A stretch of DNA of 64,000 nucleotides from JACMRP01 sp047302465. GTDB lineage: Bacteria > Bdellovibrionota > Bdellovibrionia > Bdellovibrionales > Bdellovibrionaceae. The DNA is taken from positions 1,736,001-1,800,000 of the forward strand of contig NZ_CP178621.1 of assembly GCF_047302465.1 (NCBI RefSeq). Direction: 5' to 3'. The notes beneath the pieces are model-generated. The model was not told the origin of the DNA, did no database searches, and was given only the letters and a program-made list of their open reading frames with translations. The translations under genes and the position numbers were made by a program. Below, one piece after another: positions 51,141 through 59,519 of the stretch; position 1 is the first letter of the stretch, and the number at the start of each line of letters is the position of its first letter.

Positions 51141-51635
51141 TTAAAGTTGTGAACAGGATGGGAGCTGGTAATTCACCTTATAACGTAATTTCCCGAAGCT
51201 GTTATCGCCGCGAGGTACTTCATAGACGTCAACATTAAATTTGGTGCCTACTTTTTCAATACTTTTCTTATAGCTGACGCACCATCCATCGCGATATTCG
51301 GAACAATCTACGGTTTCTTGCTCCATCGGACGGATCAATGTGCGCATTTCTTTACGAACATTGACCTTATTGTCATGTCGATCTGTATCGTATTCCTCAA
51401 AAAGAATGGGATCGATTGTTTTGACTGAAGGGCCTTCAAGACAAACGTTCTGAACTCCAACTTGGCGGTCTTGGAACTTCACGGCTGGCATTTCGATCAT
51501 ATAGAATCTGTTCAGCTTCAAAAGTTCTGCGCGGCTGATGCTGTTGCCGTTGCCACCAGCGCTGCCGCCTCCGCCTAAAGCAAGGGCCCATGAAGAAATC
51601 AAAGTTAGTGAAAGAAAATAGAATAATTTATTCAT
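51141..51635 (-). CDS. Exported cysteine-containing protein, paralog of 52600
   Basis: 164 residues, signal peptide about 1-19 (ending ALA, then a Gly-rich GGGGSAGGNGN). The core resembles the exported protein at 52600-53094: IEMPAVKFQDRQVGVQNVCLEG against IEMPIVFMGHAV...ICVEG, then a C-terminal VDVYEVPRGDNSF with a terminal PSCS. The start overlaps the end of the split regulator by 8 bp, a typical regulator/target coupling. Function unknown. Confidence 0.75.
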   Translation of the reverse strand: MNKLFYFLSLTLISSWALALGGGGSAGGNGNSISRAELLKLNRFYMIEMPAVKFQDRQVGVQNVCLEGPSVKTIDPILFEEYDTDRHDNKVNVRKEMRTLIRPMEQETVDCSEYRDGWCVSYKKSIEKVGTKFNVDVYEVPRGDNSFGKLRYKVNYQLPSCSQL

Positions 51636-52445
51636 GTTCAGAAGGACCTTTCAAAGTTTCGACAATCGCAAATGTAAAAGCGGGGATAGAGCCTTTGGCT
51701 CCTGGTTCTTTCAAGCAAGCCATCTTGTCTTCGAAGGCTTGGACATCGATATCTACCCATTGGCGATAAGTTTTTTCACTCAAATTTTCAAAATACAGGG
51801 CCATATGGTTCGCATAGATCTCGTCCGCGCGTTCAGGCTTTAGGTATGTTTGGACGAGTTGCAAACCGACTTTTTTGATCGCTTTTGCTGAAAAGGCGGC
51901 GCGATTTTGCCCAAGACTCATTTTTCCATCAGTCCCCAAGCGTAGAACCTTGAGGTCCAACATTCGGTGAATCAAATCCAAGCCATAGTCGCCAAAACGC
52001 TGTTTGACGAAGGTGCGATCAAAAGGGCTGACGTCGGCTAAAACATAAAGTTCGGCAAAAACGCGGTCATTAATTAGTTCTTCTTCAATTGCATTCGAGA
52101 AAAAGGCCGTCGGAGAGTCTTTCAATTGTTGATCAATACGGCGAAGCTTTTCTTGAACAGGCAAAGGAGCCGCGGCCAAGGTGTCATTCAGGTTTGTGGT
52201 GCCAAAAAGAACCGCATAGAGTTTGTATAGAGTTTGTATAGAGTTTGATAGCTTGGGTTGTGAGACTTTTGCAGAAAGCGACGAAGTGTTTTGCTGTGAA
52301 TCTGAGTTTTTTTGCTGAGAATTCCGAGGGCTTTTTTTGGATCCGCGTAGCCTTTTAAGAACGACTCAATATCCGCTGCGACTTGATTTCGCAGGGCTTC
52401 TTCGAAGGAGTTTGTCAGAGTATCCGTAGGCAGATTGTTTGACAT
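51628..52445 (-). pseudogene. Putative regulator (TIGR02147-like size) split by an 11-bp tandem repeat
   Basis: The 5' part (52445-52188) encodes 85 residues with a helix-turn-helix-like ALGILSKKTQIHSKTLRRFL. The 3' part (52179-51628) encodes the C-terminal half in another frame. Three copies of an 11-bp unit (plus-strand CATAGAGTTTG, TATAGAGTTTG, TATAGAGTTTG at 52215-52247) lie at the junction. Removing one copy rejoins both parts into a 268-residue protein reading ...YQTLYKLYAVLFGTTNLND... with normal sense, the length of such regulators. So it is a frameshifted or phase-variable gene, or an assembly error. It directly precedes the exported gene at 51635, as in the 44360/45181 pair. Confidence 0.8.
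52215..52247. repeat. Three 11-bp tandem repeats at the frameshift
   Basis: Units end at 52225, 52236 and 52247; they differ only in the first base of the first unit. The unit length is not a multiple of three, so copy-number change switches reading frame: two or five copies would give an intact regulator. Confidence 0.9.
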
Positions 52446-52599
52446 CTTGGAGACCTTTATAAAGGCAATTTGCTAAAACAGGTAGCTCCGATTTTTCAAT
52501 GTAAAATAGACAAAACCGAACTCAAGGAATAAAGGGAGAGTTCGGCTTTGTCTTCGGCGCACAGTGGATGGGTTCTCAAGCTGAGCGCCTTAACATTAA

Positions 52600-53094
52600 C
52601 TAGTTAGGCAATACAGAAGTGGAACATTCTGGAACAGTGAAAGCCTTTGTGAAAAGGTATGTGTGATTGTCTCTTTCGTTGCCACGAGAAAGTTTGTAAA
52701 CTTTTACGTCTACAGTTGTAGCGTATGTGCCAGAGATCAACTTTTCTTCACAAACTTGTTGGTTTTGACCGATGTAGTGACATTGAGTCTCAGTGTATGC
52801 GTAGTCGATTGGAGTTGTAAGATACTCTTGACCAACAACGATTGAAGAACGTTCTCCGTGACCACCGCGTTGATCTGGAACAGTGATATCAACCATAGTT
52901 TTTGTGCGAAGGTTGTTGCCTTCAACGCAAATGAAATCGTAAGAAACAGCGTGGCCCATGAATACGATAGGCATTTCGATGTGAAGGTCAGTAGCTTTGT
53001 TCAATACTTCCCAAGAAGTATCAACAGTGTATTTACCAGCGAAAGCAGAAGAAGCAGTCAAAAGCGCGAACGCCATAGCGATCATAGTTTTCAT
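52600..53094 (-). CDS. Exported cysteine-containing protein, paralog of 51141
   Basis: 164 residues, signal peptide MKTMIAMAFALLTASSAFA. The mature part shares the layout of the 51141 product: an IEMP strand, a FICVEGNN segment, TQCHYIG and a second CxE pair, VDVKVYKLSRGNERDNH, and an ending PECS. It has its own AGGAG-like site and lies 155 bp from the split regulator, so it may be independently expressed. Probable beta-sandwich domain; function unknown. Confidence 0.75.
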   Translation of the reverse strand: MKTMIAMAFALLTASSAFAGKYTVDTSWEVLNKATDLHIEMPIVFMGHAVSYDFICVEGNNLRTKTMVDITVPDQRGGHGERSSIVVGQEYLTTPIDYAYTETQCHYIGQNQQVCEEKLISGTYATTVDVKVYKLSRGNERDNHTYLFTKAFTVPECSTSVLPN

Positions 53095-53219
53095 TAGTAA
53101 CTCCTTTAGTTAAATGAAATTTGTGTTTAAATTTGTGAAGTCGTTTTGTCGGAGCTCGCAGACTTTTGCAAAAATATTTAAAATGACTCACGCTTTTGTG
53201 GGACAAAGTCCTTGATAGA

Positions 53220-53260
53220 AAGTTTTTCTGGGACAAATACAGGTTTTGTCCCAAAAACTT
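53220..53260. promoter_or_regulatory. Inverted repeat TGGGACAAA / TTTGTCCCA
   Basis: Perfect 9-bp arms at 53229-53237 and 53245-53253 around a 7-nt loop, extended by AAGTTTTT and AAAACTT. It lies between the exported gene start (53094) and the Hsp70-like gene end (53300) and may be a terminator for the latter or an operator. A further GTGGGACAAAG copy is at about 53198-53208. Confidence 0.5.
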
Positions 53261-53299
53261 AAAATGGGATAAATCGGGAACAGGCAAAAATTTTAGAGA

Positions 53300-54589
53300 C
53301 TACTCGATAACCTTGAGTCCTTCGGACCAAAACTTCGCGGATTCCACCAGGCCCGAGAGCACGGAGTGGAAGTGGGATTGTGTTTGCAGGCGCTCGCGGC
53401 CGAATCTTTTTTCGAGCTCTTCGCGAATGAAGCCAACCTTGGCGGTTCCGCCAGTTAAGCACACTAGATCCACTTGCTCAGACGTTACACCGGCTGAGCT
53501 TAAGCAGCGATCAAGGCCTTCGAAAATCTTTTCGCGGGTATTTTGTGACCACTCTAGGAATTGTGTTTGAGAGAAGCCTTCATACACTTCGATACCTGGG
53601 TAGTTGAATTTAAAATTGCTGTTAGCATTCTCAGAAAGATCGCGTTTTGTTTTTTCAATGTGTTCAAAGAACGGAAAAATCTGCTGATCTTCAATAAGCA
53701 CAAAAAGACGCTCGATCGCTGCTTTGTCTTTTTCAGTGATAGAGCTTTTCTTTACCTCGCGAATAAATTCGTAAGTGTCTTTTTCTTTGAGATGCACAAT
53801 GTGAGCCGGATGGTTCAATCGTTGGGTTACAGCATACGGCATGCTGAGGACATTGTCTGAAAGTGGCAGGCGGTAGCGGGACTTCGCGCCAAAGTATTCA
53901 TTTAAGCGGTGGCTCATGAAAACGCTGTCCAGCGCATCCCCGGCAAGCGGGCAGCCGTCGATTGCTAAAACATCTTCGTGTCGGAAGTTCTCGGGACGCA
54001 TACGAATCAGCGTAAAGTCCGAAGTTCCACCCCCGAAGTCGCCAATCAGAACTAATTTTTCCTGGGTCAGGTCGCGACGGTAGTCAAACGCGGCAGCCAG
54101 AGGTTCTGGGACGAATTGTACGTTCTTGAAGCCAGCAAACTGCGCAGCCTTTTGCATGCGATGAAGAGCAAAGCCGTGGGCTACGTCATCCATGGCATAG
54201 CGGGCAGGGCGTCCGATCACGGCGTTCTCGATAGAAGTTCCGAGGGCTTTCTCGGCCCGCTTTTTAAGTTCTAAAAGAAAAATACCCACCATGTTTTCGA
54301 GAGTCAGAATGCGATTACTGATGACGGTCCCAAGATAAGCTTGGTTGGGAAGGTGGGATTTGAAAGAACGAAAGAGTCGTCCTTCCATGTCTTGCTCGAT
54401 GTATTGTTCAATGGCCTCAGCGCCGTAGTAACAAAGATCGGCGTGGGGAAAGTACAAAAGTGTGCGCAAGAGTGTGGGATCGGCGGCTTTGGGATCAAGA
54501 GCAAGGGCTTCGACTCGTTGACCTTTGTGGTAGGCGCCTACAAGAGAATTACTAGTACCGAAATCGATGGCAAGGAAAGTTTCTGACAT
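53300..54589 (-). CDS. Hsp70-like ATPase (YegD type)
   Basis: 429 residues. The actin/Hsp70 ATPase motifs are phosphate 1 FLAIDFGTSNSLVG, phosphate 2 LIGDFGGGTSDFTLI, and adenosine VCLTGGTAKVGFIREEL. The protein ends soon after the ATPase domain, without the usual substrate-binding domain and lid, as in YegD-like proteins. Its chaperone role is not established, and it may work as a stand-alone ATPase. Transcribed alone on the minus strand. Confidence 0.9.
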   Translation of the reverse strand: MSETFLAIDFGTSNSLVGAYHKGQRVEALALDPKAADPTLLRTLLYFPHADLCYYGAEAIEQYIEQDMEGRLFRSFKSHLPNQAYLGTVISNRILTLENMVGIFLLELKKRAEKALGTSIENAVIGRPARYAMDDVAHGFALHRMQKAAQFAGFKNVQFVPEPLAAAFDYRRDLTQEKLVLIGDFGGGTSDFTLIRMRPENFRHEDVLAIDGCPLAGDALDSVFMSHRLNEYFGAKSRYRLPLSDNVLSMPYAVTQRLNHPAHIVHLKEKDTYEFIREVKKSSITEKDKAAIERLFVLIEDQQIFPFFEHIEKTKRDLSENANSNFKFNYPGIEVYEGFSQTQFLEWSQNTREKIFEGLDRCLSSAGVTSEQVDLVCLTGGTAKVGFIREELEKRFGRERLQTQSHFHSVLSGLVESAKFWSEGLKVIE

Positions 54590-54656
54590 CGGACCATTAT
54601 AGAAAAGTTCAATGTCAGAAACAAAGTTTTAAATTCAATACGGACCAGAAATGAAG

Positions 54657-54983
54657 CTAGTTAGGCGTTTCACACTGAACGGTGCAGCTGGCGTTGCAGC
54701 GAACCGGAGTGCTTTGGTTTCCTGGAGGCAAAAAGCTTGGGTTGCAAGAAGAGCTGCAGAAAGGTGACAAGCTGCTTTTGCCACCGCTCGAGCGGCAGCG
54801 CCAGTCAGCATCTCGCTCAGCAGCGCGCTCAGCGCGGTCTGCAATGCGATCAATACAGAAACGCCCCTGGTTATAACTGCAATAGCCAAATTCGTTGGCA
54901 CGACCTGTGATCATCGTAGTTCTTGCGAATGCAGAGCTTACTGTAAGTCCTGCTAAAAGTGTCATCACCAAAAGACGTTTCAT
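54657..54983 (-). CDS. Small exported cysteine-rich protein
   Basis: 108 residues: signal peptide MKRLLVMTLLAGLTVSSAFA, then a basic Arg/Ala helix (RIADRAERAAERDADWRCRS) and a cysteine-dense tail (SPFCSSSCNPSF, RCNASCTVQCETPN). Eight cysteines suggest four disulfides or metal binding. A GGAGCTTC element precedes the ATG. Resembles in kind the small Cys proteins at 4939 and 33652. Function unknown. Confidence 0.75.
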   Translation of the reverse strand: MKRLLVMTLLAGLTVSSAFARTTMITGRANEFGYCSYNQGRFCIDRIADRAERAAERDADWRCRSSGGKSSLSPFCSSSCNPSFLPPGNQSTPVRCNASCTVQCETPN

Positions 54984-55000
54984 AGAAGCTCCTTCGTTGT

Positions 55001-55762
55001 TTATTTGCTCACTTTTTTAGTGTGCTCAATCATCATATCTTCAGCACGCTGTAAATCAGCTGGAGTAATTTGCCAAATTTGCTTGTCTTTGAATTCTTTC
55101 AAAAGAAGATTGAAAAGATCAAAACGCAAGAACGGAGTTACTTCGCCGCTTTGGTATTCTCTTTCCTTCTCGCCATAAAGACCCAAGAAGGTCTTATCGC
55201 GGAACCAAGATTCACGGTTCATGCTTTGTGCAATCTTCACATGCTCTTCGCTTGGATTTCTTTGCAAGAACTCAAAGAACATTCCGCTTGCTTTAATGCC
55301 TGGGAAGTACCACTCACCACTGAATACTTGGATCAAGTCTTCTTCCTCATCTTTCAAGATAGGAGTGATGAATTGCACGCCTCTTTCAAGCGCATGTTTG
55401 TGGAATGCCAAAAGATCCGTCGTACGAAGGGCGATGTGTTGCCAGTGTGCGGCCGCTTGATGGCCATCCAACATTTCTCGAACGTGAGAAGATTGGCCCT
55501 TAGGCTCTGTCGGTTGAACGACAGCAATGATCGTGTTGTTCAATTCAGGATCGGGGCTTGCGCCTTGGCCGAGTCGAACAGCGTAAGTCATAGATTGTTC
55601 GCCTTCGCCTTTAACCCATTCTTTGCGTTTATCGTAAAGAAGGTCATCGGGTCCAACTCCGAAAATAGTATTGAACGCAAGATAAGAAATTTTATACAGA
55701 TCTGGTTGAAGAAGAAGAGTCATGTGATCGACTTGAAAATTCAAAAAGGGCTTCTTAGCCAT
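55001..55762 (-). CDS. VOC-family, HPPD-like Fe(II) dioxygenase
   Basis: 253 residues with the vicinal-oxygen-chelate metal triad: His13 in FQVDHMTLLL, His109 in HWQHIALRTTD, Glu164 in SGMFFEFLQR. The segments around these match the C-terminal catalytic half of 4-hydroxyphenylpyruvate dioxygenase. The protein is shorter than true HPPD (about 360), so the substrate may be another aromatic 2-oxo acid. An AGGAG ribosome binding site precedes ATG 55762. Divergent from the sensor kinase gene, 342 bp away. Confidence 0.85.
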   Translation of the reverse strand: MAKKPFLNFQVDHMTLLLQPDLYKISYLAFNTIFGVGPDDLLYDKRKEWVKGEGEQSMTYAVRLGQGASPDPELNNTIIAVVQPTEPKGQSSHVREMLDGHQAAAHWQHIALRTTDLLAFHKHALERGVQFITPILKDEEEDLIQVFSGEWYFPGIKASGMFFEFLQRNPSEEHVKIAQSMNRESWFRDKTFLGLYGEKEREYQSGEVTPFLRFDLFNLLLKEFKDKQIWQITPADLQRAEDMMIEHTKKVSK

Positions 55763-56104
55763 ATGAATGCTCCTAGGAGGTGCTCCAAAGATGTTGTACG
55801 TAATAAAACAGGCAAATCTTCCTATGCGATCAAGGCAATTTCAAGAGAAATTGGCTCTAGACGTGTCTCGTTAGGGGCGGTTTTACGAATGGGAAACACC
55901 CATTTTGGGACATTTTGTCCTTTTCAAAGGCATTTCAAGAAAGAGCTTTCGATTTTGAGGAAGTCTTTTATCTGCCAAAAGTAAGTGTTTTCAGAGTGAA
56001 AATAAACATAAATAATTTATATGGAGAGCGCTTTACCGTTTACTTTTTCCCTCTGAGAATGAAATATAGGCCGATCAAAAAAAGTAAAAGCACAGGATGG
56101 GCTT
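55763..56104. other. Intergenic control region between the dioxygenase and kinase genes
   Basis: The 342-bp gap has no convincing gene. It contains an inverted repeat GGACA-TTT-TGTCC at 55908-55920 within a TTTTGGGACATTTTGTCC context, sharing its TTTTGTCC core with the inverted repeat at 53220-53260. Plus-strand frames here are overlapping fragments without start signals. Confidence 0.5.
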
Positions 56105-57580
56105 ATGTTTTATTCGTCTCTTTATACCCACTACTTTTGGGTAACAATGATCTACGGATCTGCAATGGCGATTTTCATGGTCGCTTATTTGCGCCGTTCG
56201 TATTTCCAATTTTGGAAGCCGATTACACTTTTTTTCTTTCTTTACTGCTTGGTGGCTTATGCCATCACGGATGGTCTTTTGATCAAGCAGGAAAGCACGA
56301 CTCAGAATCGTATCTTCGGTTATGCTTCCTCTTACGCTATGGTATTTAGCAAACTTGGCCACGAAAAAGTGAACGACAAAACGCGTGAGACCGATCCTTT
56401 GTATCTTGAATTAGTCCAAATGCAAAAGGACTGGTTGGCAGCAAATCCTTACATCGCAGATATTTTCACGATGAAGAAGGATGCGAAAGGCCGCACTTAT
56501 TTGGCGGTGGACTCCGAAACGGACTATGACCGCAATGGGAAGTATGAAAGCGATCGAGAGCAAAGAACCGCCATTGGCGAGCTTTATACCAACCCAGTTG
56601 CTGCGCTCAAAGGCGCCTTTGCCGGGGAAGCCCGTTTCACCACCGAGACCTACAGTGATCGCTGGGGCGATTGGATGAGTGCCTTTATCCCGCTTAAAAA
56701 TCGCGAAGGAAAGCTGGACGGAATTTTAGGAATCGACTTTTTTGCCGAAGCCTATTTTTGGGATTTGAATCGTATTTGCTTCTTGGCGTTTTTATTTTTC
56801 GGAGTGCTTTTTGTCGGATTCGTAGTCAGTTTACATAAGCACAATCGTCTGTCACTGGCATTGATTGAAGCCGACAAAGCTCGTCGTGTGAAGTCCGATT
56901 TCTTGGCAAACATGAGTCACGAAATTCGTACTCCGCTAAATGGTATCATTGGAGTCGCAGAACTCATGGACTCGTCAGGAATGAATACTAGCGAGCTTGA
57001 GAAGTTACACATTCTGAGAACGTCTTCCAAAACTTTGTTGTCATTGGTGAACGATATTTTGGATTTCTCCGCTCTTGAGGCTGATAAAATTCGTTTGGAA
57101 GAAGTCGCTTTTGACCTAAACTCTTTGATTGATAGTATTCTAAGTATGTTCTCTTTATCCGCGCAGGAAAAGGGCATCTACTTGAGATTTGATCATCGAC
57201 CGCTCACTGAAAGTTTGGCTTACGGTGATCCCACGCGAGTTCGTCAAATTCTGGTGAACTTGATTGGTAACGCCATTAAGTTCACATCCCAAGGGGGAGT
57301 GAGTGTTCGGGTCGAGCGTGAAGAGACTCCGGGGCAGGCGCCTCGTTATAAAGTGTTGGTGCAAGATACTGGTATTGGAATTCACGTCGAGGATCAGAGC
57401 CGTTTGTTCAAGTCCTTCTCGCAAGCAGATGCTTCAACAACACGGAAGTATGGCGGCAGTGGATTGGGACTTGCGATTTGCAAATCCCTTGTGGAGCTTA
57501 TGGGCGGCGAGATCGGCGTTCAATCCGAACCCAGCCGCGGTTCTACTTTCTTCTTCTCTTTTGTTTCAAAGGAAGCCTAA
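56105..57580 (+). CDS. Orphan membrane sensor histidine kinase
   Basis: 491 residues. Two membrane segments (about 12-32 and 215-240) flank a periplasmic sensor domain of about 180 residues with ALKGAFAGEARFTTETYSDRWGDW, similar to Cache-type domains. The dimerisation/phosphoacceptor region is FLANMSHEIRTPLNG with His272. The catalytic ATPase has an N box (ILVNLIGNAIKFTS), G1 DTGIG and GGSGLGLAICK. No receiver domain and no response regulator gene is adjacent, so it signals to an unlinked partner. Confidence 0.93.
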   Translation: MFYSSLYTHYFWVTMIYGSAMAIFMVAYLRRSYFQFWKPITLFFFLYCLVAYAITDGLLIKQESTTQNRIFGYASSYAMVFSKLGHEKVNDKTRETDPLYLELVQMQKDWLAANPYIADIFTMKKDAKGRTYLAVDSETDYDRNGKYESDREQRTAIGELYTNPVAALKGAFAGEARFTTETYSDRWGDWMSAFIPLKNREGKLDGILGIDFFAEAYFWDLNRICFLAFLFFGVLFVGFVVSLHKHNRLSLALIEADKARRVKSDFLANMSHEIRTPLNGIIGVAELMDSSGMNTSELEKLHILRTSSKTLLSLVNDILDFSALEADKIRLEEVAFDLNSLIDSILSMFSLSAQEKGIYLRFDHRPLTESLAYGDPTRVRQILVNLIGNAIKFTSQGGVSVRVEREETPGQAPRYKVLVQDTGIGIHVEDQSRLFKSFSQADASTTRKYGGSGLGLAICKSLVELMGGEIGVQSEPSRGSTFFFSFVSKEA

Positions 57581-57585
57581 GGGGT

Positions 57586-58545
57586 TTACCCCTTAGGACC
57601 ACCATTCAAAAGATCTTTGATCGAACCCAATGCGCCTAGAGCCGTGCTGGATTCATAAGGGACAAAGATCTTATCACCTTCTTGCGCAACAAAGTTTCCA
57701 AATTGCTGCAAGTAATCTGTGGCGACCAAATACTTCGCGGTAAGGTTTGCATCACCCATCGCGGATTTAACCAAAATGAAGGCTTCTTTTTTAGCGTCAG
57801 CAACGTTTTTAATCGCTTGAGCTTCACCTTCTGCGCGACGGATCTGAGCTTCTTTTTCACCCTCTGCAAGGTTGATCTGCTCTTGGCGAATACCTTCAGA
57901 GCGAGCAATACGAGCTTGCTTGTCACCTTCGGCTTCAAGAACCTTAGAGCGACGTTCACGTTCGGCCTGCATCTGCTTTTCCATCGCAACTTGGATCTCG
58001 CGTGGAGGAGTGATGTTACGAAGTTCGACGCGGTTCACTTTCGTTCCCCATTTGTCAGTGGCTTCATCCAAGATTGTTTTCAACTTCGCATTGATGACAT
58101 CGCGGGAAGTAAGGGTTTGGTCCAAATCCATTTCGCCGATCACGTTACGAAGTGAAGTTTGAGTCAATTGCGCAACCGCCATCGGAAGATTTGCGATCTC
58201 ATAACACGCTTTTACTGGGTCGACGACTTGGACATAAAGAAGGGCGTCGATTTCAATCGATACGTTATCTCGAGTGATCACCTTTTGACTTGGAATATCA
58301 AACACAGATTCGCGCAAGTCTAAGCGAGACGTCGTTGTTAATAATCCATTGTCGATCCAATAGATCGGACGTGGTTGGTCAAAGAAGGGCACAACGAAGT
58401 TCAAACCGTTTGTCAGAGTGCGTGAGTAGCTTCCGAGCCTTTCGATGATGAGGCATTCACTTTGCTGAATGACGTAAATTGTTTTTGCTAAAACCACAAG
58501 GGCGATCACTGCGATCACCGCAAATGCGATCAATGTAAATTCCAT
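57586..58545 (-). CDS. SPFH/stomatin-like membrane protein
   Basis: 319 residues. One N-terminal membrane segment, then the SPFH domain (LIIERLGSYSRTLTNGLNFVVPF, DQPRPIYWIDN) and a long charged coiled coil (MQAERERRSKVLEAEGDKQARI). It is of the QmcA/HflC/paraslipin type. These form large rings scaffolding membrane microdomains and often pair with NfeD, the gene just upstream. Part of a three-gene operon with an RHH-like regulator. Confidence 0.93.
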   Translation of the reverse strand: MEFTLIAFAVIAVIALVVLAKTIYVIQQSECLIIERLGSYSRTLTNGLNFVVPFFDQPRPIYWIDNGLLTTTSRLDLRESVFDIPSQKVITRDNVSIEIDALLYVQVVDPVKACYEIANLPMAVAQLTQTSLRNVIGEMDLDQTLTSRDVINAKLKTILDEATDKWGTKVNRVELRNITPPREIQVAMEKQMQAERERRSKVLEAEGDKQARIARSEGIRQEQINLAEGEKEAQIRRAEGEAQAIKNVADAKKEAFILVKSAMGDANLTAKYLVATDYLQQFGNFVAQEGDKIFVPYESSTALGALGSIKDLLNGGPKG

Positions 58546-58587
58546 GGTTGAAAAATCCTTTCACCTAAGTTGGAAAAAATTAAATTA

Positions 58588-59046
58588 TTATTCTTCATTC
58601 AGAGGTTGAACCCAGACCTTGTTGCCATCGATTTTCTTGATGGTAACTTTAGTTCCAGCGGGTAAAACCTTTTCGTTATAGCTTCGGGCCATCCACAGAT
58701 CGCCATAGAGTTTCACATAACCGTGGCCACCCGGGGGAATCTCCTCAGTGACTGCTGCTTCTTGGCCGACCATGCCTTCTGCTGTGGTTTTCTTTTTCGG
58801 AGTATCCATGATGTGCTTCAGGTACTTTCTTGTTAAGAAGAAAGACAGAAATTGAAACACGCCAGCCACCGGCAGAATGATGTATAAGTTGCTCGTGGCT
58901 GCAGCGACTCCGGCGGTCAGGATAAATCCTATGCCGATCGGTAAAACTATAAAACCGGGGATGATGGCTTCGGCCAAAACCAAAATGGCTCCGGCGACCA
59001 AAAGCTGCATCCATAGTTCATTTTGAAAAGCTAAAATCATATTCAC
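58588..59046 (-). CDS. NfeD-like membrane protein
   Basis: 152 residues: two to three membrane helices followed by a C-terminal OB-fold beta barrel (GQEAAVTEEIPPGGHGYVKLYGDLWMARSYNEKVLPAGTK-type strands). NfeD short forms bind SPFH proteins and stabilise microdomains; the SPFH gene is 42 bp downstream. It follows the RHH-like gene by 7 bp, so the three are one transcript. Confidence 0.9.
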   Translation of the reverse strand: MNMILAFQNELWMQLLVAGAILVLAEAIIPGFIVLPIGIGFILTAGVAAATSNLYIILPVAGVFQFLSFFLTRKYLKHIMDTPKKKTTAEGMVGQEAAVTEEIPPGGHGYVKLYGDLWMARSYNEKVLPAGTKVTIKKIDGNKVWVQPLNEE

Positions 59047-59053
59047 TCCGTCC

Positions 59054-59347
59054 TTACTCGAACTCAGATTTTAAAGATTTGATTTGTTCAAGGCGAACAT
59101 TCAAAAGTTCTTTCAAAACTTGAGTCAGCAAAGGCTCAATATCTTTGTCCGTCGCCCCCGTGTTAGAAACGATTTTCTCGTAGAGATCGCGTGTTTTGCG
59201 ATTCACCGAGAGGGTGATTTTTGTTTCGCTAAAATAATCCTCTAGCAGATCTCGAATCAGAGCGCTGACGTTGATTTGAGCCTTCGTCAGGCGCTCGTAT
59301 TGATCTTCTGCGATGAGGACACTGATACGTTTTGCGTTGTCAGACAT
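59054..59347 (-). CDS. Ribbon-helix-helix-like regulator
   Basis: 97 residues. The first 45 (RISVLIAEDQYERLTKAQINVSALIRDLLEDYF) read as a strand followed by two helices, the RHH DNA-binding layout. The rest is helical, ending KELLNVRLEQIKSLKSEFE. RHH proteins are dimers that bind repeated operators. Direct repeats occur just upstream (59354-59420), so autoregulation of the RHH-NfeD-SPFH operon is likely but inferred. There is no toxin gene beside it, so it is not a classical antitoxin. Confidence 0.7.
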   Translation of the reverse strand: MSDNAKRISVLIAEDQYERLTKAQINVSALIRDLLEDYFSETKITLSVNRKTRDLYEKIVSNTGATDKDIEPLLTQVLKELLNVRLEQIKSLKSEFE

Positions 59348-59353
59348 AAAACC

Positions 59354-59420
59354 TCTGCATGTATGGATACAATATGCATTAATATTATCAAGTATGCAAT
59401 AGTATTATTTGATGCGTATC
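59354..59420 (-). promoter_or_regulatory. Phased TGCA repeats, candidate operator of the RHH-NfeD-SPFH operon
   Basis: TGCA or TGCG cores at 59356, 59375, 59395 and 59413 are spaced 19, 20 and 18 bp, about two helical turns. The central two are part of 16-bp direct repeats (59373-59388 and 59393-59408), identical at 14 of 16 positions. The tract is AT-rich and sits between the divergent RHH and flavin oxidoreductase genes, as expected for a promoter-operator. Confidence 0.55.
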
Positions 59421-59519
59421 ATAATTAAACTGTGATGGTTTTTCTGCCTTATGGCAGAGCGCCGACGTCTGGACAAATGTAACAAATACTGTTACATTAA
59501 TGCTTTGCTGGAGATTCTT

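Noticed and set aside
55070..55984. A long plus-strand reading frame of about 300 codons opposite the VOC dioxygenase gene
   Set aside because: It is antisense to a gene with a clear metal-triad and ribosome binding site, has no family motifs and no start signal; it is a composition shadow.
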